DNA of 64,000 bases from Paracoccus alcaliphilus (GCF_028553725.1 NZ_CP067124.1:3460001-3524000), one strand, 5' to 3'; positions 1-10,247 are shown, counted from the first letter of the stretch. The notes: generated by a model not told the origin, from the sequence alone. Translations and numbers: made by a program.

Positions 1-1
1 C

Positions 2-493
2 GCCCTGCCCCAGCCGGTCATCGCCGAGGTTCAGGGCATCGCCACCGCGGCAGGCTGCCAGCTCGTCGCATCCTGCGACATGGCTATTGCCGCCGAGGGC
101 ACCCGCTTCGGCGTCAATGGCGTCAATATCGGCCTGTTCTGCTCGACGCCCATGGTCGCACTGACCCGCGCCATCCCCGCCAAGGCGGCGTTCGAGATGC
201 TGACCACCGGCGAATTCATCCAAGCCGACCGCGCCCGGGAACTGGGCCTGATCAACCGCATTGTCCCTGCTGACCAGCTTGTCGAAACCACGATGGAACT
301 GGCACGCACCGTCGCCGCCAAACTTCCCGCAGCGGTGCGGCTGGGCAAACGCGCCTTCTATGACCAGCTGCGCAAGGGCCTCGCCGACGCCTATACCCAG
401 ACCGGCCAGACCATGTGCGAAAACATCATGTTGCCCGATACGGATGAGGGCATCTCCGCCTTCCTGGAAAAACGTCCGCCCAGCTGGACCTGA
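2..493 (+). CDS. Enoyl-CoA hydratase/isomerase family protein (5' partial)
   Basis: This is the C-terminal part of a crotonase-fold protein; the reading frame is open from base 2, so the start lies outside the window. The visible part contains the family core: a 'G-x-A-T-A-A-G' turn in the oxyanion-hole region, then 'C-D-M-A-I-A-A', then the 'EFIQADRARELGLINRIVP' region typical of enoyl-CoA hydratases. Such enzymes hydrate or isomerise acyl-CoA esters in the cytosol; the substrate cannot be told from this fragment. It converges on murD and is separated from it by a GC-rich repeat, so it is not part of the cell wall cluster. Confidence 0.85.
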   Translation, partial: ALPQPVIAEVQGIATAAGCQLVASCDMAIAAEGTRFGVNGVNIGLFCSTPMVALTRAIPAKAAFEMLTTGEFIQADRARELGLINRIVPADQLVETTMELARTVAAKLPAAVRLGKRAFYDQLRKGLADAYTQTGQTMCENIMLPDTDEGISAFLEKRPPSWT

Positions 494-500
494 CACCCGG

Positions 501-556
501 CATCTTTGGTGTACAAATATCCTCGGGGGGTCCGGGGGGCGAAGCGCCCCCGGCAC
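501..556 (+). repeat. Dispersed intergenic repeat, copy A (downstream of murD)
   Basis: The copy begins CATCTTTGGTG, continues through AAATATCCTC and ends in a G/C-rich stem (about 531-555, arms around GAAG). Apart from two or three bases it is identical to the inverted copy at 1999-2054, so the pair brackets murD. It lies between convergent genes and the stem could act as a bidirectional terminator; that role is inference. Confidence 0.8.
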
Positions 557-568
557 GGCCTCCGACGG

Positions 569-1969
569 TCACCCCGCAAGCGCCTCGACCAGTTCCATGA
601 AGTGCTCGCCGCGTTTCTCGAAATTCGGATATTGGTCGAAACTGGCCGCGGCGGGTGCCAGCAGAACGGTGTCGCCCGACGCGGCATCGGCACTGGCATG
701 TGCCACCGCCTGATCCAGCGTCTCGGCGATCTCATAGGGCGTATCGCCCAGTTGCAGCGCAAAATCGCGCGCCGAATGACCGATCAGATAGGCTTTCGCG
801 ACCCGTCCCAATGCCGGGGCAAGCAATGAAATACCGCCATCCTTACCCATTCCTCCGGCGATCCAGCGGATGCGCTCAAAGGCGTTCAGCGCCTTCAGCG
901 CCGCATCGACATTGGTCGCCTTGGAATCGTTGACATAGCGGACACCACCGATCTCGGCCACGGTCTGGCTGCGATGGGGAAGGCCCGGGAAGCTGTGAAA
1001 CGCAGCCTCGATCTGACGCGGGGCCAGCCCCACCGCGCGGCAGGCCGCATAGGCGGCGCAGGCATTCTGGTGGTTATGCTCGCCCGGCAATCCGGTGATC
1101 GCGCGCAGATCGATCGAACCCGCCTGCCGCCCCTTGCGATATTCGGCCAGATATCCCTTGCGGGCGAAAACCGACCAGGCCGCCTGATCCAGCTTTTGCC
1201 CCGACGACACCCGGATGACCCGGTCGTCGGCAGGCCCCATCTGCATCTGACCGGCCAGAAACATCCCCTCGACCTCATCGACGCCGATCACCGCGCGATC
1301 CGGCCCGCCTTCCGCAAACAGCCGCCGCTTGGCCGCGAAATAGCCGCCCTGCCCGCCATGCCGGTCCAGATGATCCGGCGACAGATTGGTGAAGACGGCG
1401 ACATCCGGGGTCAGCGACCGGGCCAGATCGGTCTGATAGCTGGACAGCTCCAGCACCACGACCTCTCCGTCGCAGGCCGGCTCCAGCGACAGCACGCCCG
1501 TGCCGATATTCCCGCCCATCTGGGTGGGACGGCCGGCCTCTTGCAGGATATGATGGATCAGCGCCGTCACCGTCGATTTCCCGTTCGAGCCAGTGACCGC
1601 GATCACCTTCGGCGTGCGGTCGAATCCCTGCCAATCCTCGGTGGCATAGCTGCGAAAGAACAGCCCGATATCATTATCGACCGGAATCCCCAGTTGACAT
1701 GCCTTGAGGATCGCCGGATGCGGCGCCGGATAAAGATGCGGAATGCCGGGGCTGGTGATCAGCGCGGTCACCCCGTGCCAGTTCGCGTCCCGGGTCAGGT
1801 CGGCGATGCGCAGGCCTTCGGCCTCGGCCGCCTGCCGCGTATCGGCGCCGTCATCCCATGCGACGACCTGCGCGCCACCCGCCGCCAGAGCGGCTGCCGT
1901 CGCCCGGCCTGAACGGCCAAGGCCGAGAACGGCGATGGTCTGACCTTCGACAGCCTGAACCGGGATCAT
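569..1969 (-). CDS. murD: UDP-N-acetylmuramoylalanine--D-glutamate ligase MurD
   Basis: Cytosolic Mur ligase that adds D-glutamate to UDP-MurNAc-L-Ala with ATP. The 466-residue length is normal for MurD. An N-terminal Rossmann-like domain carries '[10 protein letters not shown]' (about residues 14-23); the central ATPase domain has the P-loop 'TGSNGKSTV' and later 'YVNDSKATN', where the carbamylated-lysine/substrate region of Mur ligases sits; the C-terminal domain ends in '[19 protein letters not shown]', a strong MurD signature. It is the last gene of the dcw block here, separated from mraY by an 89-bp gap containing a repeat element. Confidence 0.97.
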   Translation of the reverse strand: MIPVQAVEGQTIAVLGLGRSGRATAAALAAGGAQVVAWDDGADTRQAAEAEGLRIADLTRDANWHGVTALITSPGIPHLYPAPHPAILKACQLGIPVDNDIGLFFRSYATEDWQGFDRTPKVIAVTGSNGKSTVTALIHHILQEAGRPTQMGGNIGTGVLSLEPACDGEVVVLELSSYQTDLARSLTPDVAVFTNLSPDHLDRHGGQGGYFAAKRRLFAEGGPDRAVIGVDEVEGMFLAGQMQMGPADDRVIRVSSGQKLDQAAWSVFARKGYLAEYRKGRQAGSIDLRAITGLPGEHNHQNACAAYAACRAVGLAPRQIEAAFHSFPGLPHRSQTVAEIGGVRYVNDSKATNVDAALKALNAFERIRWIAGGMGKDGGISLLAPALGRVAKAYLIGHSARDFALQLGDTPYEIAETLDQAVAHASADAASGDTVLLAPAAASFDQYPNFEKRGEHFMELVEALAG

Positions 1970-1998
1970 GTCCTGAGCCTTTCACTTGCACCGGGGCC

Positions 1999-2054
1999 GT
2001 GCCGGGGGCGCTTCGCCCCCCGGACCCCCCGAGGATATTTATGCACCAAAGATG
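1999..2054 (-). repeat. Dispersed intergenic repeat, copy B (between murD and mraY)
   Basis: Inverted near-perfect copy of 501-556: read on the minus strand it starts CATCTTTGGTG, has CATAAATAT where copy A has TACAAATAT, and shares the remaining GC-rich arm. It interrupts the otherwise tightly packed minus-strand operon just after the mraY stop. Confidence 0.8.
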
Positions 2055-2058
2055 AGGA

Positions 2059-3141
<1,083 letters not shown>

Positions 3142-3170
3142 TCGTCATGTCCTCGCATCAAGGCGTGCCG

Positions 3171-4547
3171 TCATTTCAAAGGTGTCGGGATGTGAAAGGA
3201 TTTTCGCAGGGCCTCGACCACCACCGAGATCAGCGAGGATTTCGAGCCCTTGACCAGAACGATATCGCCCGGACCGGCCAGTTCGGACGCGCGCGCGGCA
3301 AGTTCGCTTGCGGTCTCGGTCCAGAGCCCGCGTTTTTCGGGCGGCAGCGCGTCGTAGAGGTGCTGCATCCTTGGCCCCGCCGCATGGACCAGATCGACCT
3401 GCGCCATGGCGGGATCGTCGGCCAGTGCGCGGTGCATCGCCAGTTCTTCGGGGCCGAGTTCCAGCATGTCGCCCAGAATAGCGATGCGGCGCCCGCCCGT
3501 CAGCCCCGTCAGCGTGGACAGCCCCGCCGAAAGCGAGGTTGGATTGGCGTTGAAGGCGTCGTCGATCAGGCGCAGGCCCGCGATATCCTCGACTCCGCCA
3601 CGCCCTTTGGGGGGGTGCCAGTCGATCAGGCGGCGGGCGGCCTCGGCCACATCCGCCCCGGCAGAGGACAGCGCGGCCAGCACGCCGACCGCGTTCATCG
3701 CGAAATGGGTGCCGGTGGTGCGCAGGGTGAAATCGAACACCTTTCCCGCGATCCGGGCGCGGCAGGACAGCACCCCATCGGCGGGCCGGGCATGGATCAG
3801 TCGCGCCATGCCGTCGCGGCCAAAGCCCACGACGATGGCCCCGGCCTTGTCGGCGCAGTCGCGCAGCAGGCCGGTGACAGGCAGGTCCTCGGGGATGATG
3901 GCGCTGCCGACCGGTTGCAGGCCGTCAAAGATCGCGCCCTTTTCGCGGGCAATGCCGTCGAGGGCGCCGAAAGCTTCCAGATGGGCGGCGGCGACGGTGG
4001 TGATCAGGGCGACATGCGGGCGGGCCATGCGCGACAGGGGCGCGATCTCTCCCGGATGGCTCATGCCGATCTCGACGATGGCGAAATCGGTGTGGCGGGG
4101 CATCCGTGCCAGCGTCAGCGGCACACCCCAATGGTTGTTATAGCTGGCCTCGGCGGCGTGGATGCGGCCCTGCCCGGTCAGTGCCACCCGCGCCATGTCC
4201 TTGGTCGAGGTCTTGCCGACCGAGCCGGTGATGGCGACCACCTTCGCCTGCGTCCGGGCGCGGCCTGCGCGGCCCAGATCTTCCAGCCCGCGCAGCACAT
4301 CCGGCACGATCAGCAGCGGCGCGTCATGGGCCACGCCTTCGGGGATGCGGTTGACCAGCGCGGCGGCCGCGCCCTTTTCCAGCGCCTGCGCCACGAAATC
4401 ATGACCATCCCGCGCGGCCTGAAGCGCCACGAACAGATCGCCCGGCTGAATCGTGCGGGTGTCGATGGACACGCCATCCGCGACCCAGTCGCCCTGCGCC
4501 CGCCCACCCGTGGCGGCGGCGGCATCACCTGCGGTCCACAGGCTCAT
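3171..4547 (-). CDS. murF: UDP-N-acetylmuramoyl-tripeptide--D-alanyl-D-alanine ligase MurF
   Basis: Cytosolic Mur ligase that completes the UDP-MurNAc-pentapeptide by adding D-Ala-D-Ala. It is 458 residues, typical for MurF. The ATP-binding loop reads 'GSVGKTSTKD' (around residue 110), followed by 'YNNHWGVPLTLAR', the Mur-ligase asparagine/tryptophan region, and 'DDAFNANPTS', diagnostic for MurF. Its start overlaps the murE stop by 4 bp (ATGA), so the two are probably translationally coupled. Confidence 0.97.
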   Translation of the reverse strand: MSLWTAGDAAAATGGRAQGDWVADGVSIDTRTIQPGDLFVALQAARDGHDFVAQALEKGAAAALVNRIPEGVAHDAPLLIVPDVLRGLEDLGRAGRARTQAKVVAITGSVGKTSTKDMARVALTGQGRIHAAEASYNNHWGVPLTLARMPRHTDFAIVEIGMSHPGEIAPLSRMARPHVALITTVAAAHLEAFGALDGIAREKGAIFDGLQPVGSAIIPEDLPVTGLLRDCADKAGAIVVGFGRDGMARLIHARPADGVLSCRARIAGKVFDFTLRTTGTHFAMNAVGVLAALSSAGADVAEAARRLIDWHPPKGRGGVEDIAGLRLIDDAFNANPTSLSAGLSTLTGLTGGRRIAILGDMLELGPEELAMHRALADDPAMAQVDLVHAAGPRMQHLYDALPPEKRGLWTETASELAARASELAGPGDIVLVKGSKSSLISVVVEALRKSFHIPTPLK

Positions 4548-6043
4548 ATCCGGCCATCCAGCGCGGCGACGGCCACTGACGCCTGTTCGGCGTCGTCGAA
4601 GGGATAGACATCCTGCCCGACGATCTGGCCGGTCTCGTGCCCCTTGCCCGCGATCAGCAGCGCATCGCCCGGTTGCAGCGCATCGACGCCGCGCAGGATC
4701 GCCTCGGCCCGGTCGCCGATCTCGGTCGCGTCGGGACCGGCTGCGGCCATGATCTGCGCGCGGATGGCGGCGGGGTCTTCGCTGCGGGGATTGTCGTCGG
4801 TGACCATCACCACATCGGCAAAGTCGCGCGCGGCCTGCCCCATCAGCGGCCGCTTGCCCCGGTCGCGGTCGCCGCCCGCACCGAAAACGACGATGATCCG
4901 GCCCATCACATGCGGGCGCAGCGATTGCAGGGCGGCGATCAGCGCGCCGGGTTTGTGGGCGTAATCGACGAAAACCGCCGCGCCGTTTTCGCGCTGCGCG
5001 ACCAGCTGCATCCGGCCGCGAACGGTCTGCAACTGCGGCAGCACCGACAGGACCCGATCGCGCGGATCGCCCGCCGCCATAGCCAGCCCCGCTGACGCCA
5101 GCACGTTTTCGGCCTGAAAGCCGCCAATCAGCGGCAGCCGCACCAGATGCGCCTGCCCGTCGCAGGAAAACCGCAGATCCTGCCCGGTCGCGTCGTAACG
5201 CTGGCCCAGAATCCGCAGGTCGGCCTCGGGTCCGTTGCCGATGGTGGTCAGCGCCGCACCACGTTCGCCCGCGATCCCGGCCATCTGGCGGCCACGCTCG
5301 CTGTCGATATTGATGACGGCCCCGGCGCCCTCTTCCAGAATACGGGTGAACAGCAGCGCCTTGGCGGCGAAATATTCGTCAAAGCCCGCGTGGTAATCCA
5401 GATGATCCTGGCTGAAATTGGTGAAGGCGGCGGCATCGACGCGCACCCCGTCCAGACGGCGCTGATCCAGACCGTGGCTGGAGGCCTCCATCGCGGCATG
5501 GGTCACGCCCGCCTCGACGGCATCGGACAGGATGCGGTGCAGGGTCAGCGGATCGGGCGTGGTATGGGCCAGCGGGGCGTGGAAATCGCCCTCGACCCCC
5601 ATCGTGCCCAGACTGATCGCCTTGTGCCCCAGCGCCTGCCAGATCTGGCGGGTAAAGCTGGCGACCGAGGTCTTGCCCGACGTGCCGGTGATGGCGACCA
5701 CATGTTCGGGCTGGGCCTCGAACCACAGGGCGGCGGCGCCCGCCAGCGCGGCGCGCGGGTCCTCGGCCACGATCAGCGCGCCGTCCCAGCCCGACAGCGC
5801 ATCTGCCGCCATCTCGACACCGGCGCGGTCGGTCAGGATGGCCCCGGCCTCCATCCGCAGGGCATAGGGGATGAACTCGGCCCCGTGCATGGCCGATCCC
5901 GGCAACGCGGCGAACAGATGGCCGGGCCGGACGCTGCGGCTGTCCAGCGCCAGGCCGGTGATATCGGGGTCGCGCCCGTCCCTTGCCCGCAATCCCAGCT
6001 GCGACAGCTTTTTTGCGCCTTGCCTCACCATGCCACCCGTCAT
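4544..6043 (-). CDS. murE: UDP-MurNAc-L-Ala-D-Glu:meso-diaminopimelate ligase MurE
   Basis: Cytosolic Mur ligase that adds meso-diaminopimelate to the UDP-MurNAc dipeptide. It has 499 residues, with P-loop 'GTSGKTSVASF', 'TTPDPLTLH', 'SSHGLDQRRLDGV' and the C-terminal 'VMVTDDNPRSEDP', whose D-N-P-R motif recognises diaminopimelate rather than lysine. It overlaps ftsI by 4 bp upstream and murF by 4 bp downstream, so the whole stretch is probably one transcript. Confidence 0.97.
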   Translation of the reverse strand: MTGGMVRQGAKKLSQLGLRARDGRDPDITGLALDSRSVRPGHLFAALPGSAMHGAEFIPYALRMEAGAILTDRAGVEMAADALSGWDGALIVAEDPRAALAGAAALWFEAQPEHVVAITGTSGKTSVASFTRQIWQALGHKAISLGTMGVEGDFHAPLAHTTPDPLTLHRILSDAVEAGVTHAAMEASSHGLDQRRLDGVRVDAAAFTNFSQDHLDYHAGFDEYFAAKALLFTRILEEGAGAVINIDSERGRQMAGIAGERGAALTTIGNGPEADLRILGQRYDATGQDLRFSCDGQAHLVRLPLIGGFQAENVLASAGLAMAAGDPRDRVLSVLPQLQTVRGRMQLVAQRENGAAVFVDYAHKPGALIAALQSLRPHVMGRIIVVFGAGGDRDRGKRPLMGQAARDFADVVMVTDDNPRSEDPAAIRAQIMAAAGPDATEIGDRAEAILRGVDALQPGDALLIAGKGHETGQIVGQDVYPFDDAEQASVAVAALDGRI

Positions 6044-7869
6044 TGATTTGCGACGAGCTTTATCTCATCCGATGCCGGCGGTTCAACACGAGGCTGAAAG
6101 CGCGGCGTGATCGTCGGCAGAATTTCGTCAACCTTGGGTTCCAGCCCGATCAGCGGCGCAAGACGGCGCAGCAATTCGGCGGCGACGGGCACGGCGGTGG
6201 CGCCCGCCGTCCGGCTTTCGCCCGACAGACCCTGCACCGAAGGCTCGTCCATGGTGACGATCATGACATATTGCGGATTGCTGGCCGGAAAGACCGAGGC
6301 AAAGGTCGCCACGTTGCGATCACGGTAATAGCCGCCGCTGGGTCGCGGCTTGTCGGCGGTGCCGGTCTTGCCCGCGATCTCGAAGCCCTCGATCTCGGCG
6401 GTGCGGCCGGTGCCGCGCGTGACCACCTGACGCAACATGCTGACGGCCATGTTGGCGGCGCTGGTGGACAGGACCTGTTCGCCCTCGGGGCGCTGGCGGC
6501 CATGCACCAGCGTCGGCGTCACCTTCCTGCCGCCATTGGCGATGGTGGCATAGGCGGCGGCCAGATGCAGCGGGCTGGCGGCAAGACCGTGACCAAAGGA
6601 CACCGTCGCCGATGTCACCGCGGGCCAGCGCCGCGGAACCAGCGGCTTGCCGGTGGGGGCCTCGACCATCTCGATCTCGGTCGGATCGAAGAAGCCCAGA
6701 TCCTCGAGAAAGGCCTTCTGCCGCTCGACCCCGATCATCTGCGCGATCCGCACCGTCCCCACGTTCGAGGATTTCACGATCACGTCGGTGGCCGACAGCT
6801 GCGGCCCGTAATTCGAGAAATCGTTGATGCGGTATTTGCCGATCCGCATCGGGCTGGAGGTGTTGATGCCGCTGTTGGGGTTGATCAGCCCCAGATCCAG
6901 CGCCTGCGCCACCGGGAAGATCTTGAAGGTCGAGCCCAGCTCGTATTGCCCCTGCACGATCCGGTTGAACAGCGGGCTGTCCGAGGCATCGCCGGTCAGC
7001 AATGGCCGGGGCCGGTCGTTGGGGTCGAAATCGGGCAGGCTGGTCATCGCCACGATCTCGCCCGTCCTGATTTCCATCAGCACGGCGCCGGCGCCCTTGG
7101 CGTTCATCAGCTTCATGCCCGAGGCCAGAACCTCTTCCATCGCCGATTGCGCGGCAAGGTCGATCGACAGGGCCAGCGGCGCGCCTTCATTCGCGGGATC
7201 GCGCAGCCAGCCGTCGAACGCCTTTTCGACGCCCGCGACGCCGACCACCTCGGCGCTGTTGACGCCTTCGTTGCCAAAGCCCGAGCCGCCAAGGATATGG
7301 CTGGCGACATGGCCGTTGGGATAGATGCGCATCTCTCGCGGGCCGAACAGCAGGCCCGGCTCGCCCAGATCATGGACGGCCTGCATCTGTTCGGGGCTGA
7401 TCTTGCGCTTGATCCACAGGAATTTGCGGTCGCCGGTGAATTCGCGGATCAACCGTTCCTGATCCAGATCGTCAAAGATGCGCGCCAGCCCCTGCGCGGC
7501 GCCGATGGGATCGACCATCTGATGCGGATGGGCATAGACCGAATGGGTCAGCAGATTGGTCGCCAGCACCCGCCCCTCACGGTCGGTGATGTCGGCACGT
7601 TGCGACATGATCTGCGCGCTGGACACCTGAGAGCGCGGCTCGCTGGGATCGGACGAGGCCATGACCCCCATGCGCACGCCTACCGTCGCAAAGGCCAGAA
7701 TGAAGCAGCTTGCCATCAGCACCACGCGCATTTCCGACCGGCGCTGCGCGCGGGCCTGAATGCGTTCGTGACGCAGCCGGCGGTTCTCGGCCTCGATATC
7801 GTCGGGGTTCTCGCCGCGCTCGCGGGCACGAAGGATGCGGGCCAGCGGGCGCAAAGGGGTGCGGATCAT
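6040..7869 (-). CDS. ftsI: Peptidoglycan D,D-transpeptidase FtsI (PBP3)
   Basis: Division-specific class B penicillin-binding protein that cross-links septal peptidoglycan in the periplasm. A basic N-terminal cytoplasmic tail of about 47 residues precedes one membrane anchor ('VVLMASCFILAFATVGVRMG'). The catalytic domain contains S-T-F-K with Ser313, the second motif S-S-N ('VKSSNVGT'), and K-T-G in 'AGKTGTADKP'. The length of 609 residues is slightly above the E. coli protein. It overlaps ftsL by 4 bp and murE by 4 bp. Confidence 0.97.
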   Translation of the reverse strand: MIRTPLRPLARILRARERGENPDDIEAENRRLRHERIQARAQRRSEMRVVLMASCFILAFATVGVRMGVMASSDPSEPRSQVSSAQIMSQRADITDREGRVLATNLLTHSVYAHPHQMVDPIGAAQGLARIFDDLDQERLIREFTGDRKFLWIKRKISPEQMQAVHDLGEPGLLFGPREMRIYPNGHVASHILGGSGFGNEGVNSAEVVGVAGVEKAFDGWLRDPANEGAPLALSIDLAAQSAMEEVLASGMKLMNAKGAGAVLMEIRTGEIVAMTSLPDFDPNDRPRPLLTGDASDSPLFNRIVQGQYELGSTFKIFPVAQALDLGLINPNSGINTSSPMRIGKYRINDFSNYGPQLSATDVIVKSSNVGTVRIAQMIGVERQKAFLEDLGFFDPTEIEMVEAPTGKPLVPRRWPAVTSATVSFGHGLAASPLHLAAAYATIANGGRKVTPTLVHGRQRPEGEQVLSTSAANMAVSMLRQVVTRGTGRTAEIEGFEIAGKTGTADKPRPSGGYYRDRNVATFASVFPASNPQYVMIVTMDEPSVQGLSGESRTAGATAVPVAAELLRRLAPLIGLEPKVDEILPTITPRFQPRVEPPASDEIKLVANQ

Positions 7870-8207
7870 GGCTGTTGCTCCTCGGAATCGGATTGGTCGT
7901 CTGCCTCGGGCGGGGGCGGCGGGGCAGGATAATCAATATTGTCCAGTTCAACGGACTGGCCGGCCCGCATCGGGATCAGTTGCAGGCGGTCGAAATTCAG
8001 GTCCACCAGCTCGCGCAGCCGCGTCGGGCGGTTCAGATAGGCCCATTCGGCCCTCAGCACGCCCAGATCGTCGCGCATCAACGCGATTTCCCGGCGGATC
8101 TGCGACATTTCGCTGATCGCGGCCTGCGTGCGGTAATTCTCGCGATAGGCCCAGAAGGCCAGACCCATCACCGTCAGGATGCAACCCAGCCAGATCAATG
8201 TGCGCAT
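7866..8207 (-). CDS. ftsL: Cell division protein FtsL
   Basis: Small bitopic protein of 113 residues. One membrane segment covers about residues 3-20, followed by a leucine-rich helix (about 28-75) suited to a coiled coil with FtsB, and an acidic, proline-rich tail. In the FtsQLB complex it activates septal synthesis by FtsWI. Sequence conservation of FtsL is low; the assignment rests on topology and on its position between rsmH and ftsI. It abuts rsmH with a 1-bp overlap. Confidence 0.85.
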   Translation of the reverse strand: MRTLIWLGCILTVMGLAFWAYRENYRTQAAISEMSQIRREIALMRDDLGVLRAEWAYLNRPTRLRELVDLNFDRLQLIPMRAGQSVELDNIDYPAPPPPPEADDQSDSEEQQP

Positions 8208-9175
8208 CAGCTGGACTCCTTTCCCGGCAGGCGTGGCATGGCCAGCATCGCCTCATCGGCCGAGGCGGCGGGCGCGTCGGTGCGGATCGCCACCCGCAGC
8301 AAGGCCGAGCGCGCGCGCGGATTGCCCGCCAGTTCCGCATCATCGGCACCCACGGCGCGGCGGAAGGGCAGCGTGAAGGCGGCGGGCGTCTGCACCGTTT
8401 CGGGCGCATAGCGACTGCCGCCACCGGCGCTGTTGGACCGCGCCTGCATGAAACGCTTGACGATCCGGTCCTCCAGCGAATGAAAGCTGACCACCGCCAG
8501 CCTGCCGCCGGGTTTCAGCGCCCGTTCGGCGGCGGCCAGCCCCTCGACCAGTTGCCGGAATTCGTCATTCACCCAGATGCGGATGGCCTGAAAGCTGCGG
8601 GTCGCCGGATGGCTCTGCCCCGGCTTGGGGCGCGGCAGGCAAGAGGCCACCAGTTCCGCCAGTTCCGCCGTCCGCTGCAAGGGCCGCGCCGCCACGATGG
8701 CCCGCGCAATCCGGCGCGAGGCGCGTTCCTCGCCATAGTGATACAGCACATCGGCGATCAGCGCCTCATCCGCCGTGTTCAGCAGATCGGCGGCGGATGG
8801 TCCCACCTGCCCCATCCGCATGTCCAGCGGCCCGTCGCGCAGAAAGGAAAACCCGCGCTCGGCCTGATCCAGCTGCATCGAGCTGACGCCCAGATCCAGC
8901 ACCACGCCATCGACGGGCTGACCGGCCAACTCGTCCAGTTCGGAAAACGTGCCCGCGACCAGCCGCAGCCGGTCGCCATATTCCCCGGCCCAACCGGCGG
9001 CCATGCCGAACACGGCGGGGTCGCGGTCAATGCCGATCACCTGCGCCGCGCCCGCCTGCAACAGCCCGCGCGCATAACCGCCTGCGCCGAAAGTGCCATC
9101 CACCCACAGGCCCGAGACGGGTTCGACCGCCCTGAGAAGCGGCTTCAGCAGGACGGGGATATGCGGATCGGCCAT
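8207..9175 (-). CDS. rsmH: 16S rRNA (cytosine1402-N4)-methyltransferase RsmH
   Basis: SAM-dependent methyltransferase that modifies the decoding centre of 16S rRNA at C1402. It has 322 residues and begins with '[10 protein letters not shown]', followed by the SAM loop '[12 protein letters not shown]' from residue 26, then '[18 protein letters not shown]' and 'RIARAIV', all diagnostic of RsmH (MraW). '[13 protein letters not shown]' near the C-terminus completes the family. It follows mraZ after a 3-bp gap. Confidence 0.98.
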   Translation of the reverse strand: MADPHIPVLLKPLLRAVEPVSGLWVDGTFGAGGYARGLLQAGAAQVIGIDRDPAVFGMAAGWAGEYGDRLRLVAGTFSELDELAGQPVDGVVLDLGVSSMQLDQAERGFSFLRDGPLDMRMGQVGPSAADLLNTADEALIADVLYHYGEERASRRIARAIVAARPLQRTAELAELVASCLPRPKPGQSHPATRSFQAIRIWVNDEFRQLVEGLAAAERALKPGGRLAVVSFHSLEDRIVKRFMQARSNSAGGGSRYAPETVQTPAAFTLPFRRAVGADDAELAGNPRARSALLRVAIRTDAPAASADEAMLAMPRLPGKESS

Positions 9176-9178
9176 GTG

Positions 9179-9691
9179 CTAACCCTCGTCCGTCTGCTGC
9201 AAGAAGGCGCGGGGGTCGAAATCGGGGCCATGCTGGGCCGCGAAATCCTCCAGCGCCTGAACGTCCTTCGGGCGCGTGTCGGGGTGATAGACCTGAATAT
9301 AGTCGCCACGCGATTCGAAGATCGTCTCGGCGCCCTCGGAAAAGCCCAGCTTTTCGCGCAGCTTCTGCGGCAGGACCAGACGGCCTTCGCGGTCGATCTC
9401 CAGATCGGTGGACTGGCCGTTCATCAGCAGTTCCAGCCAGCGCCGTTCCTGGCTGCCGCGGGTCAGGCGGTCAATCTGTTCGTCGATCTCTTCGATGGCT
9501 TCGATGGTGTAAAGTTCGATCCAGTTCCACCAGTCGGGGCCATAGACGGCAACAAGCTGGGTGCGCCCGGTATTGGCCGAGGTGAGGCCGGGATCGCCGG
9601 CGTCGAAAACACGACGCAGCCGTGCAGGGATCGACATGCGACCCTTGCCATCGACCTTGACGGTTTCGGTGCCTCTGAATTTCCGCGCCAC
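9179..9691 (-). CDS. mraZ: Transcriptional regulator MraZ
   Basis: DNA-binding regulator of the dcw cluster with two AbrB-like MraZ domains, each carrying the D-x-x-x-R motif: 'DGKGRMSIP' near residue 16 and 'DREGRLVLP' near residue 93. I chose the GTG at 9691 (170 residues) because homology begins at 'V-A-R-K-F-R-G-T' and a purine-rich GAGGGCGGG lies about 8-16 bases upstream; the frame is open for another 83 codons, but those residues are low-complexity Arg/Pro/Ala and overlap the leader terminator. It is the first gene of the operon, behind a long structured leader. Confidence 0.93.
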   Translation of the reverse strand: MARKFRGTETVKVDGKGRMSIPARLRRVFDAGDPGLTSANTGRTQLVAVYGPDWWNWIELYTIEAIEEIDEQIDRLTRGSQERRWLELLMNGQSTDLEIDREGRLVLPQKLREKLGFSEGAETIFESRGDYIQVYHPDTRPKDVQALEDFAAQHGPDFDPRAFLQQTDEG

Positions 9692-9731
9692 CTTGCGCCC
9701 GCCCTCACTGTCCTGTCTTTTCCGCCCGCCC

Positions 9732-9776
9732 GAAAAAGAAAAGGCGGATCGGGCCGCTGCCACTGCCCGATCCGCC
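9732..9776 (-). terminator. Rho-independent terminator inside the mraZ leader
   Basis: On the minus strand a perfect 12-bp stem (9765-9776 pairing with 9743-9754, 10-nt loop) is followed by TTTTCTTTTTC. It ends about 40 bases before the mraZ start, so most transcripts from the upstream promoter should stop before the dcw genes. This is the expected architecture of the UpsM RNA. Confidence 0.88.
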
Positions 9777-9955
9777 GCCCTCGTTCCCATGACTGGGCCC
9801 CGACTTTGCGGGGTTGCCCGTTGCCTTCGCGCGCCACCTGGGGGAGGTGCTGCTCGCACGCGCGGCCGGGTCGATATTGGAAAACGGGTGCCTGTATGAA
9901 GCCTGCTTCGCCTTCGCCGGGGTCTTGTCGCCCCTTGCACTGCCCGCTTTCGTGA
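9732..9955 (-). ncRNA. upsM: UpsM-like leader small RNA upstream of mraZ
   Basis: In Rhodobacter sphaeroides the extended dcw leader yields an abundant small RNA of about 200 nt, UpsM, by early termination upstream of mraZ. Here the same place has a strong intrinsic terminator (9732-9776) and, about 200 bases upstream, a possible promoter (TTGCTT at 9983-9988, TCACAA at 9961-9966, 16-bp spacer, minus strand). The RNA would be about 210-225 nt. The terminator is seen directly; the 5' end is inferred. I compared position and architecture only, not the primary sequence. Confidence 0.65.
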
Positions 9956-9960
9956 TTCCG

Positions 9961-9988
9961 TTGTGACATGGGAATTTCAGGGAAGCAA
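9961..9988 (-). promoter_or_regulatory. Candidate promoter for the mraZ leader RNA
   Basis: Minus-strand TTGCTT (9988-9983) and TCACAA (9966-9961) are separated by 16 bp. The predicted start near 9955 gives an RNA of the length expected for UpsM. The -10 match is poor, and the AT-rich block at 10080-10135 could hold another promoter. Confidence 0.35.
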
Positions 9989-9991
9989 CGG

Positions 9992-10247
9992 TATTGTTCG
10001 CGACGGACAGTCTTTGCCGCTGATCCGTTCGGTTCAATATTCGGGAAAACAATGCCCGGAAAACCAGATAAGCGCAATTTTTGGTAATTTTATATCAATT
10101 ACACACAATATATAGACATACGGGACTGTGGCATAAAATCCCATGCGAAAGCGACTTTCCGCCATTTGTCGCGCCTAGCCTGCGGGCGCTAACCACATGT
10201 TCACGGATTGGACCCAGCGAATCACGGCGAATCACGAAGCCGAGATG
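9992..10247. other. Intergenic region between mrp and the mraZ leader
   Basis: No convincing gene is present. A markedly AT-rich block runs from about 10078 to 10140, unlike the GC-rich surroundings, and is a likely upstream promoter or protein-binding region for the dcw leader. Near 10219-10238 the segment AATCACG occurs twice in direct orientation. Confidence 0.5.

Noticed and set aside
9692..9940. An 83-residue N-terminal extension of MraZ
   Set aside because: It crosses the leader terminator, is low-complexity and lies before the conserved V-A-R-K-F-R-G start; the GTG at 9691 is better.
5983..9955. Long plus-strand frames opposite ftsI, rsmH and mraZ (about 5983-7932 and 8198-9955)
   Set aside because: These are shadows of the dcw genes; they span several genes and have no conserved segment.
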